64,000 bases of DNA from NCBI GenBank assembly GCA_021774575.1, contig JAJFIX010000009.1, positions 1 to 64,000 of the forward strand, given 5' to 3'. The notes below the pieces were generated by a model, which did not search any database, had not been told where the DNA came from, and worked only from the letters and a program-made list of their open reading frames with translations. Source of the DNA: Alphaproteobacteria bacterium. Lineage in GTDB: Bacteria; Pseudomonadota; Alphaproteobacteria; UBA6615. Numbering within the stretch: position 1 is the first letter of the stretch; each line of letters begins with the position of its first letter. Of this stretch, positions 14,612 through 21,853 are shown piece after piece. Position numbers and translations under genes: made by a program.

Positions 14612-16398
14612 GCAGTTACGAGATAATTGACCATAACTACGATGTCGTCGTTGTTGGCGCCGGCGGCGCCGGATTACGAGCGACCTTCGGCATGGCTGAG
14701 AAAGGTTTGAAGACCGCCTGCATCACCAAAGTTTATCCGACGCGCAGCCATACAGTTGCGGCGCAAGGTGGAATTAGCGCCGCCCTTGGCAATATGGGTG
14801 CCGACGATTGGCGTTGGCACATGTACGACACGGTCAAGGGCTCCGACTGGCTCGGTGATCAAGATGCCATCGAATATATGGTTCGCGAAGCAATTCCGGC
14901 GGTGATTGAGCTCGAACATTTTGGGGTGCCATTCAGTCGCACCGAAGAGGGCAAGATTTACCAGCGGCCATTTGGCGGCATGACCACTGAATACGGAGAA
15001 GGTCCGCCAGCCCAGCGCACCTGTGCGGCAGCCGACCGAACCGGCCATGCCATCCTCCATACGCTGTATCAGCAGTCGCTGAAGCATGACGCTGATTTTT
15101 TCATCGAGTATGTTGTCCTCGACTTGATTATGGACGATGACGGCGCCTGTCGTGGCATTATGGCTTGGTGCTTGGAAGACGGAACCATCCATAGGTTTCA
15201 AGCGCAGATCGTCGTGTTGGCAACCGGGGGCTATGGCCGGGCCTATTTCTCCTGCACATCGGCCCACACCTGTACCGGTGATGGCAACGCGATGGCGGCG
15301 CGAGCCGGCCTGCCCCTGCAGGATATGGAATTTGTTCAGTTTCATCCCAGCGGCATCTACGGCGCCGGCATGCTAATCACCGAAGGCGCGCGAGGTGAAG
15401 GCGGTTACCTGACCAATTCAGAGGGCGAGCGGTTCATGGAGCGTTATGCGCCGACCGCCAAAGATTTGGCCAGCCGCGATGTCGTTAGTCGGGCGATGAC
15501 TATGGAAATCAGAGACGGCCGTGGTGTCGGCGGCGAGTCGGACCATATTCATTTACATCTCGAACATCTCGACCCCGACCTCATTCATCAACGACTGCCC
15601 GGTATTGCGGAAACAGCACGGATTTTCGCCAATGTCGACGTGACCCGAAAACCGATCCCGGTGCTGCCGACTTGCCACTACAATATGGGCGGCGTGCCGA
15701 CTAATTTCCGCGGTGAGGTCGTGACCATAAAGAACGGTGACCCTGACAGTGTCGTCCCGGGGTTGATGGCGATTGGCGAGGCCGCGTGCGTGTCGGTTCA
15801 CGGCGCCAACCGGTTGGGCTCCAATTCGTTGCTCGATCTGGTGGTGTTTGGCCGGGCGGCAGCCATTCGTGCCGCCGAAATTGTTGAAAAGAATCAGTTG
15901 GAACGTCCTTTGCCCCGTGGCGCTGGCGATGACGCGCTGGAGCGGTTCGACAAAGCGCGTCATGCCAACGGCTCGACGCCAACGGCGGAACTGCGGTCGC
16001 AGATGCAGCACACTATGCAAAATAACTGCGCGGTGTTCAGAACCGCTGAGACCCTAAAAGAGGGCGCAAACGAAATAGCCGAGGTTTGGAAGGCAAGAGA
16101 TGATCTCAAAATATCGGACAGGTCTTTGATTTGGAATTCCGATCTCGTCGAATCCCTAGAGTTCGACAATTTGATGTACCAGGCGGTTGCGACGATAAAT
16201 TGCGCTCTTGTCCGAACCGAGAGCCGCGGTGCACATGCGCGTGATGATTGGCCGGATCGGGATGACGAAAACTTCATGAAGCATTCGGCTTGCTGGATTG
16301 ACGAGGTCGGTCAGCCAACCATCGACTATCGCCCGGTGCACATGCAGCCGTTGTCAAACGAAGTGAAAAGCATCCCGCCGAAGGCGCGGGTCTACTAA
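14608..16398 (+). CDS. sdhA: Succinate dehydrogenase flavoprotein subunit
   Basis: 596 residues, standard length. FAD-binding [14 protein letters not shown] near the N-terminus, the [10 protein letters not shown] loop with the histidine that carries covalent FAD, substrate-site residues in [22 protein letters not shown] (quoted partly: [18 protein letters not shown]), [12 protein letters not shown] and [18 protein letters not shown]. It oxidises succinate to fumarate at the cytoplasmic face of the membrane, feeding electrons to SdhB. Confidence 0.97.
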   Translation: MSSYEIIDHNYDVVVVGAGGAGLRATFGMAEKGLKTACITKVYPTRSHTVAAQGGISAALGNMGADDWRWHMYDTVKGSDWLGDQDAIEYMVREAIPAVIELEHFGVPFSRTEEGKIYQRPFGGMTTEYGEGPPAQRTCAAADRTGHAILHTLYQQSLKHDADFFIEYVVLDLIMDDDGACRGIMAWCLEDGTIHRFQAQIVVLATGGYGRAYFSCTSAHTCTGDGNAMAARAGLPLQDMEFVQFHPSGIYGAGMLITEGARGEGGYLTNSEGERFMERYAPTAKDLASRDVVSRAMTMEIRDGRGVGGESDHIHLHLEHLDPDLIHQRLPGIAETARIFANVDVTRKPIPVLPTCHYNMGGVPTNFRGEVVTIKNGDPDSVVPGLMAIGEAACVSVHGANRLGSNSLLDLVVFGRAAAIRAAEIVEKNQLERPLPRGAGDDALERFDKARHANGSTPTAELRSQMQHTMQNNCAVFRTAETLKEGANEIAEVWKARDDLKISDRSLIWNSDLVESLEFDNLMYQAVATINCALVRTESRGAHARDDWPDRDDENFMKHSACWIDEVGQPTIDYRPVHMQPLSNEVKSIPPKARVY

Positions 16399-16418
16399 GC
16401 AAGCGGAGTTAAGTCACA

Positions 16419-17198
16419 ATGGCCGAGTTCTCACTGCCGAAAAATTCCCGCGTCACCAAGGGAAAACATTGTCCGGCTCCAGACGGCGCGACGAACATAC
16501 GAACCTTCAGGGTCTATCGGTTCGACCCCGATGACGGCCAGAACCCGCGCACCGACACTTACGACGTCGATATGGATACCTGCGGTCCGATGGTCCTCGA
16601 CGCGCTGATCAATATTAAGAGCAAAATGGATACGACCCTGACCTTCCGCCGGTCCTGCCGCGAGGGGGTTTGTGGGTCCTGCGCAATGAATATCGACGGT
16701 ACCAACACCTTGGCATGCACAAAATTTATTGACGAAGTAAAAGGCGAGATAGCGGTTTATCCATTGCCGCACCAATCGGTGATCAAAGATTTGGTTCCCA
16801 ACCAGAGCCATTTTTTTGCGCAATATCGCCAGATCGAGCCATGGCTGAAGGTCGATACGCCGCCGCCAGCTCGCGAGCGGCTGCAATCGCCCGAGGACCG
16901 CGAAAGGCTTGACGGCTTGTACGAGTGTATCTTGTGCTCTTGTTGCTCGACCGCTTGTCCGTCCTACTGGTGGAATTCCGATCGCTATCTCGGCCCGGCA
17001 GCTTTGCTGCAGTCATATCGTTGGCTTGTCGATAGCCGCGACGAAGACGCCGGAAACCGCCTCGATCAGCTCGAGGACCCGTTTCGCCTCTATCGCTGCC
17101 ACACCATCATGAACTGCACTCGCACCTGTCCAAAAGGTCTAAATCCGGCCAAGGCAATTGCCGAAATTAAAAAAATGATGGTCCTACGGCAAGTCTGA
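16419..17198 (+). CDS. sdhB: Succinate dehydrogenase iron-sulfur subunit
   Basis: 259 residues with the three cluster motifs in order: 2Fe-2S (CREGVCGSC and a later Cys in NTLACTKF), 4Fe-4S ([16 protein letters not shown]) and 3Fe-4S ([17 protein letters not shown]). It passes electrons from SdhA to the quinone site in SdhCD. It is 20 bp after sdhA and completes the operon. The FYRFDPDDG-type N-terminus ([19 protein letters not shown]) is typical of alphaproteobacteria. Confidence 0.97.
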   Translation: MAEFSLPKNSRVTKGKHCPAPDGATNIRTFRVYRFDPDDGQNPRTDTYDVDMDTCGPMVLDALINIKSKMDTTLTFRRSCREGVCGSCAMNIDGTNTLACTKFIDEVKGEIAVYPLPHQSVIKDLVPNQSHFFAQYRQIEPWLKVDTPPPARERLQSPEDRERLDGLYECILCSCCSTACPSYWWNSDRYLGPAALLQSYRWLVDSRDEDAGNRLDQLEDPFRLYRCHTIMNCTRTCPKGLNPAKAIAEIKKMMVLRQV

Positions 17199-17268
17199 CC
17201 AACAGACTGAATACGAAATGGGTTTGGAAATTAAACCCAATATCTGCGCAATGCGCATAGGAGAAAGC

Positions 17269-17862
17269 ATGAATATCCGGTTTAGCGTTGTGGCACTTTC
17301 ATTTTTGCTGGGCATATCTTTTTCGGCCTCGGTGTCGGCTCAAATTCCAAGGACTCTCCAAGAGCTATTGGATGACACACCGTTTGTGACAGTTTTTGTC
17401 GCCGGGCCGATGGAGATAATTGACGCCAGTACCTTCATTGTCAGAGGTAATACTGTGAAACTGGCCGGCCTTGATATTCCCGAACTCGACGCGCGTTGCG
17501 ACGACGGCGAAGACGGGCCGGATGAGTGCGGCGTTACTGCCCTGGCTGTGATGTTGGAGCTCATATCAGATGCTGATGGACTCGAATGTATTCTGGAAGG
17601 AGTTGGTCAGCGCGAAGAACTGCTCGTGAGCTGTCGATCTGAAGAATTGGAACTCGTCGATAATGAAATTACGACCAGCAGTCTTGGCGAACATTTAGTA
17701 CTTCGTGGCGTCGCTCGGCACGATGACAATTCGGACATCGTTAATACCGGCCCGCTGCGGGTAGCAGAACAAAAAGCACAAGAGCGATTGGCAGGTTTCT
17801 GGGAATGCCGCGCCGCGACGCCGCGTGGTTGGAGTAGCGACAAGTCCCGGCTTTGCCGATAG
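17269..17862 (+). CDS. Secreted protein with a degenerate staphylococcal-nuclease-like fold
   Basis: About 197 residues from ATG 17269, chosen because AGGAGA is close upstream and a clear signal peptide follows (cleavage after VSAQ is likely). An in-frame ATG at 17218 would bury the signal. The mature part has VKLAGLDIPELDARC, close to the nuclease motif R-L-x-G-I-D-x-P-E, and the C-terminal AEQKAQERLAGFWECRAATPRGW, which fits the last helix of SNase-like proteins. The catalytic Arg of that motif is Lys, and the DGDT calcium-site motif reads DAST, so nuclease activity is doubtful. It follows sdhB on the same strand but is probably not functionally linked. Confidence 0.7.
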   Translation: MNIRFSVVALSFLLGISFSASVSAQIPRTLQELLDDTPFVTVFVAGPMEIIDASTFIVRGNTVKLAGLDIPELDARCDDGEDGPDECGVTALAVMLELISDADGLECILEGVGQREELLVSCRSEELELVDNEITTSSLGEHLVLRGVARHDDNSDIVNTGPLRVAEQKAQERLAGFWECRAATPRGWSSDKSRLCR

Positions 17863-18347
17863 ACCTGTGTATGGCTAATTAGGGCGGTGTCAGAACAAAT
17901 CGGCTTGAGTTTGGAATTGTCTTTCCGTGGCCTCTGAGCATGCAAAATTCCTTCCGTTACGGAGACTGAAAGGAGCAGATTGCCGTCTGAACCGCAGGCA
18001 GTGATGGGCCTACCCCCATTAATATTAGAAGAAAGGCCGTTTCAAACTCTCCAAAGCAGGAATAGGATTTTGAGGTGGGGGAGAGGGCGAGCGCTGGTGT
18101 CCCGGCTTTCTACTTCGGCTGCGCTGAAAAGCGGCCTCGGCTTCGGTGAAAGCCGTTTTCATCACATCCGAAGCAGTAAACCTCACAGCAGATTTTTAAG
18201 AAATGATTTACTGTAACCATCGTGGCGACGGGACAGGCGGCTTGTGGCGGCGTATGCGGCGCGGGGTTGGAGCAAACTTATTTGTATAGAATTTGCTGCC
18301 CAGCCGTCGCGGCGGAACAAGCGCCGCCCTAAAATGTTCCGTCAACT
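17863..18347. other. 485-bp gap beside the mobilization genes
   Basis: No recognised gene. A TTG-started frame of 78 codons (17980-18216, plus) has AAGGAG 5 bp upstream, but its product (MPSEPQAVMGLPPLIL..., Arg/Ser-rich at the end) matches nothing I know and could be chance. No tRNA or obvious attachment repeat was seen that would mark the left border of an integrated element. Confidence 0.3.
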
Positions 18348-18638
18348 TCATGAGCGATTAGGTTCTCGTTGCCGTAGACGATGAATACGCGCCGTTGTCC
18401 GAGTCCGAGACGCTTCAAGGGTTTTTGTCGCATGGCCGCCCCATTGCGTGTGCAAATACCCCTCTGCTTGCGCTTGAGCGCGGTATCTCGTTTCTTGGCG
18501 GGCGCCTTCTTGTAAAGCTTGCCTATGGCGGTGATTAGCCTTGGCGACGGATTGTTCGACAATGGAATAATCAGGACCGCGACGGGCAAATGCTATATCG
18601 CGCTCTCTTTGCAGGCGTCGTTCGTCTTCTTCCGACAT
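18348..18638 (-). CDS. Small hypothetical protein downstream of the relaxase, possibly frameshifted
   Basis: 96 residues starting MSEEDERRLQRERDIAF, with AAGGAG about 9 bp upstream of the ATG, 45 bp downstream of the relaxase stop. The first 35 residues look protein-like and strongly charged. The last part (Arg/Thr/Gln-rich) looks less natural than the neighbouring frame, which reads KLYKKAPAKKRDTALK and ends RVFIVYGNENLIAHEVDG at 18329. A frameshift near 18530 would join the two. I cannot decide between an intact short gene and a decayed one. Function unknown. Confidence 0.4.
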   Translation of the reverse strand: MSEEDERRLQRERDIAFARRGPDYSIVEQSVAKANHRHRQALQEGARQETRYRAQAQAEGYLHTQWGGHATKTLEASRTRTTARIHRLRQREPNRS

Positions 18639-18683
18639 GATTGAATGCTCCTTTGTCGTTGGCGGATTTATGAATCTTTCAAA

Positions 18684-19973
18684 TCACCGGTCACGCGAGG
18701 GACCACGAATACGGGGGCGGAACTGTTTAACAGGCTTTGCATCCTTCATGACTTGGCGACGTAGCGTTGCAAAATGCTGATAGAATTGTGAACCCAGTTC
18801 CAAACCCTGAATTTGCTTTTGGTATGCGCTGCGATCACGCGTTTGCACGAGAGAGATTTGTTTGCGCTCTTCAAGATGGTGAAAGACCAATGCGTCTTTC
18901 CGGCTCCGCTCACGCAACAGGCCTTCATAGGCATCACGCTCGTTATGCGCTTGGATGCGCCTATGCTCGCCGCGAACGCGGTCCCATATACCGCCAATCC
19001 CGGTGCGAAAACGCGCCTGCCGCCACTCGTTCTCCTCGACACGGCGTATCTCTATTTTCTGGCTCAGGGTTTGGCGTTCATTGCGTTGGCGCTCAACAAG
19101 CGTTTTTCGCAAGCGCTCAAATTCAGAACGATGTTTCTTATCTTGTTCCTCAAGTTTGCGTTGGAAACCATCCAGCTTTGAGAGCATTACCTCCGAAATT
19201 TGCTCTTTGACCTCTGCCACGCTTGGCAGGTCGTTTTCATCGCCAAGGCGGGCACGGATCCCTTTCGTTTTGACATTCGCCTGCCGGGGGATCGAGTAGA
19301 CTTCACCGTAAACATCCACGGCAACAAACCCCCGCCGATCCCCACGCGCGACTTTGTAACCCCGCTCGTCCATCGCATGGACAAACGCCGCTTTTGAATC
19401 CGATATTGCCCACGAATCCTGAAACGCCGTCTTGATCGCGCGTGGGTCTTTATTTATGCGCTTGGCCTGTTGCCATTCCGCCAATGAAAAATTCTTGGGA
19501 TCGCGTAGCTCGCTGTTGGCAAGGCCTTCGGGCATTTTCCAGCCATGTTCAATGAACAACTCGCGCGAAATTGCCTTGAGTTTTTGGTGATCGAACGACA
19601 ACTGCACGGCTTTCATCTCATCCGCGTCAATTCGGCTCCACACCGCATGAGCATGGCGGCGGCCCTGTTTTTCGTGAAAAACGATAACGCGGGGCTGGCC
19701 GGACAGGCCCAGCTTTTTCTCGACCTTCTCGATTGCCGCCTCAAAATCAGCCGTTCCGACCTTTTCAGTCTGAGGCGGATTGAGGGACAGAGAATAGAGA
19801 TACTGTTTGCATTTGGTGCCCCTGCTGACCGCGTAGGCCTCGTTCAGTGCTCCCATCAGGTTTGCGGGCGCGAAGCCACGAATCTCATGCAGCTCAACAT
19901 GCTCATTTTCGTCTTTCATGAGGTGCAGCGCCAAATCTTTGGCACCGCCGCGCTGATTGCCATTGAGGATCAT
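18684..19973 (-). CDS. Relaxase/mobilization nuclease (MobA/VirD2-like)
   Basis: 429 residues. Residues about 1-150 form the relaxase domain: MILNGNQRGGAKDLALHL at the start and the histidine motif RVIVFHEKQGRRHAHAVWSR (His100, His107, His109), the metal-binding HUH-type cluster of mobilization relaxases. The catalytic Tyr is probably among Tyr58/Tyr60 (KQYLYSLSL). The C-terminal two thirds is a long charged, coiled-coil-like region. It would nick at oriT and lead the strand into the recipient. Its start overlaps the stop of the MobC-like gene by 4 bp. No coupling protein or mating-pair genes are present, so it would need a helper element. Confidence 0.88.
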   Translation of the reverse strand: MILNGNQRGGAKDLALHLMKDENEHVELHEIRGFAPANLMGALNEAYAVSRGTKCKQYLYSLSLNPPQTEKVGTADFEAAIEKVEKKLGLSGQPRVIVFHEKQGRRHAHAVWSRIDADEMKAVQLSFDHQKLKAISRELFIEHGWKMPEGLANSELRDPKNFSLAEWQQAKRINKDPRAIKTAFQDSWAISDSKAAFVHAMDERGYKVARGDRRGFVAVDVYGEVYSIPRQANVKTKGIRARLGDENDLPSVAEVKEQISEVMLSKLDGFQRKLEEQDKKHRSEFERLRKTLVERQRNERQTLSQKIEIRRVEENEWRQARFRTGIGGIWDRVRGEHRRIQAHNERDAYEGLLRERSRKDALVFHHLEERKQISLVQTRDRSAYQKQIQGLELGSQFYQHFATLRRQVMKDAKPVKQFRPRIRGPSRDR

Positions 19974-20404
19974 TGTGCTTTGATCCCCAAGGCTTCAATA
20001 AGCTCAGCCCGCATCTGCCCAATGGCCTCGCATGCCTCGTGGAGCTCTTGTTCCAGGTCCGACGTTACGGGAAGAGCGCCAACATTGGCGGCCTTGGCTA
20101 GTTGGTTGAGGTTCGAGGCAAGCCGCGACCGCCCCAGCCCACCGAGCATGTGACCGAGAACGGCAAGCTCCGCAGACGGTTGCTGCCGCTTCCGGATCAG
20201 TTTCCGTGGCGACGCGGAGGGGTCGCCATCGCAAAAGAGATTCAGTCGGATATATGTCGCCAGCGAGAGCGTTCCGGCGTCGCGGTTTAGCTGCGCCCGT
20301 TCCTCGTCAGTAAACCGGATGGAATAGGGCGGTGAGTGTTTGGCCGCTTTGGGCCTATCCGCCGCCGATTGAGAAAACGCCCGTGATGTGGAGGAACCGT
20401 TCAT
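19970..20404 (-). CDS. mobC: MobC-like relaxosome accessory protein
   Basis: 144 residues with a ribbon-helix-helix-like N-terminal segment (YSIRFTDEERAQLNRDAG, LSLATYIRLNLF) and a second conserved helix (LAVLGHMLGGLGRSRLASNLNQLAKAAN), which matches the MobC family of relaxosome proteins that bind oriT and help the relaxase. It lies directly upstream of the relaxase gene with a 4-bp overlap, the usual order. Together they mark a mobilizable plasmid remnant or integrative mobilizable element. Confidence 0.82.
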   Translation of the reverse strand: MNGSSTSRAFSQSAADRPKAAKHSPPYSIRFTDEERAQLNRDAGTLSLATYIRLNLFCDGDPSASPRKLIRKRQQPSAELAVLGHMLGGLGRSRLASNLNQLAKAANVGALPVTSDLEQELHEACEAIGQMRAELIEALGIKAQ

Positions 20405-20553
20405 AAGCTTGGCCCCTCGAAATCAATATTCTGGTGCTTTAAATGCTGCTCCCAATCCTCTAAAACCTCGAATATCGCGTTCGAACTTTCTCCGTCCGGG
20501 CGCGCCATTCCCTTCATTTCCCATTGAAAAAGCTGACGTCCAAGTAGTCACAA

Positions 20554-20605
20554 AATCGCAAAAAATAGCCATAATTAATAATATATAAATACTACCCTTG
20601 CGATT
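20554..20605. other. Candidate oriT region: inverted repeat in AT-rich DNA
   Basis: AATCGCAA (20554-20561) and TTGCGATT (20598-20605) are perfect inverted repeats around an AT-rich stretch, about 150-200 bp upstream of mobC. oriT sites of MobC/relaxase modules commonly lie here and carry an inverted repeat next to the nick site. I cannot identify the nick. The remaining sequence of the 20405-20824 gap shows no gene. Confidence 0.4.
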
Positions 20606-20824
20606 CGTTCCTTTGTCTACTAGTATTAAGAGTCCGCCGGATTCAGCGGGCAACCTGGCATTCACGTAGGACATATATTTTCGATGGGCGGATCTTTTCA
20701 CGAGATCTTCCTGCGCTGCACTCGGAGTCCCGCGGGGCAACCGTCGCGGCGCGCAGTATTTAGCCGGCTGTTCTTGGGGATTACGGCCGGTTCCTGGCAA
20801 CACCTGTCATCGGAGAGCGCATCC

Positions 20825-21853
20825 ATGAGCGAGTCATTTGTTAAAGGTCAACCCGGTTATCCCGGCGAAACAGGTTTTGGAACGGATAATCAATTCGACG
20901 GAAATTTTGGCCTGCGTGGGGCTTCGCCGGTTACACGGATTGACGAAGCCGTTATCCAGCAGACAATCGAAGATCAGGACTATCGAGAACTTGAAGTCGC
21001 CTTCGATATGGATGAGCGGATCTTGTGGTACGCGATGAACCCCGAAAACCGGCCAAGTTACACGGTAGGGTTGATACAGGAAATTCGCCGATTGCAAGAT
21101 TGTGTGAGTTCGGTGTTCGCGCGCAGCCCAGATACGATGGGGCCTCCTATCCGCTATATGGTGTTGGGATCGGCGTTACCAGGGATATTCAATCTGGGTG
21201 GCGATCTCGGCCTGTTTGCCCAGCTAATCAGGCAAAAAAACCGTAGCGCCTTGAAAAGTTATGCCCGGCTGGCGATCGGCGCGGTCCATACGAATGCGGT
21301 TAATTTGAATTTGCCTATGATCACCATTTCCCTGGTTCAGGGCGACGCGCTGGGCGGTGGATTTGAAGCCGCCTTGTCGAGCAATTTGTTGATCGCCGAA
21401 CGCGGTACTAAATTTGCCTTGCCGGAAATTCTGTTCAATCTCTTTCCGGGTATGGGGGCCTATAGCCTGCTGACACGTAAAATCGAGCCGGTCTTGGCCG
21501 AGAAAATGATATTTAGCGGTAAGGTCTATGAGGCCGAAGAGCTACATGAGATGGGCGTCGTTGATATCCTCGCCGATCCCGGTGACGGGCGGGCGAAGGT
21601 CTACGAATATATCGAGCGCAACACCCAGCTTCATTCGTCCCATCGGGCGATCTATAAAGTGCGCCAGCGGGTCAACGGTATTGATTATTCGGAAATGGCC
21701 GATATTGCCGATATCTGGGTCGAGGCCGCCTTGTCTCTGGGGGTGGCGGACTTGCGTCGCATGGATCGCTTGGCGTCGGCACAAGATAGAAGATGGCTAA
21801 AGACGAAGTCGCATCAAGCGCCGATTAGCTCGCTGGATTTGGTTTCGGTCTAG
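20825..21853 (+). CDS. rpfF: RpfF-like DSF (diffusible signal factor) synthase, crotonase superfamily
   Basis: 342 residues from ATG 20825 (GGAGAG 7 bp upstream; an in-frame ATG at 20684 would add 47 unconvincing residues). The core matches RpfF: FNLGGDLGLFAQLIRQ, ISLVQGDALGGGFEAALSS, FALPEILFNLFPGMGAYSLL, and the tail SEMADIADIWVEAALSLG with DLRRMDRL. Both glutamates that act in RpfF (Glu141 and Glu161 in Xanthomonas) are present as Glu181 and Glu201. RpfF makes cis-2-unsaturated fatty acid signals from acyl-ACP by thioesterase and dehydratase activity. An N-terminal extension of about 40-50 residues is extra. It is convergent with the RpfC-like kinase; both stop codons share the CTAG at 21850-21853. 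This convergent rpfF/rpfC order is the one known from Xanthomonas. Confidence 0.9.
   Translation: MSESFVKGQPGYPGETGFGTDNQFDGNFGLRGASPVTRIDEAVIQQTIEDQDYRELEVAFDMDERILWYAMNPENRPSYTVGLIQEIRRLQDCVSSVFARSPDTMGPPIRYMVLGSALPGIFNLGGDLGLFAQLIRQKNRSALKSYARLAIGAVHTNAVNLNLPMITISLVQGDALGGGFEAALSSNLLIAERGTKFALPEILFNLFPGMGAYSLLTRKIEPVLAEKMIFSGKVYEAEELHEMGVVDILADPGDGRAKVYEYIERNTQLHSSHRAIYKVRQRVNGIDYSEMADIADIWVEAALSLGVADLRRMDRLASAQDRRWLKTKSHQAPISSLDLVSV

Noticed and set aside
14674-15345. A 223-codon frame antisense to sdhA
   Set aside because: Shadow of a highly conserved gene.
17192-17208. AGTCTG/CAGACT hairpin after sdhB as terminator
   Set aside because: Only six pairs and no T-run.
18210-18245. TGTAACC near 18212 as another ECF promoter
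   Set aside because: The downstream box is missing at the required spacing and no gene begins nearby.
19545-20153. A 202-codon plus-strand frame over the relaxase and mobC
   Set aside because: The relaxase His motif and the MobC fold on the minus strand explain the DNA; this frame has no signal of its own.
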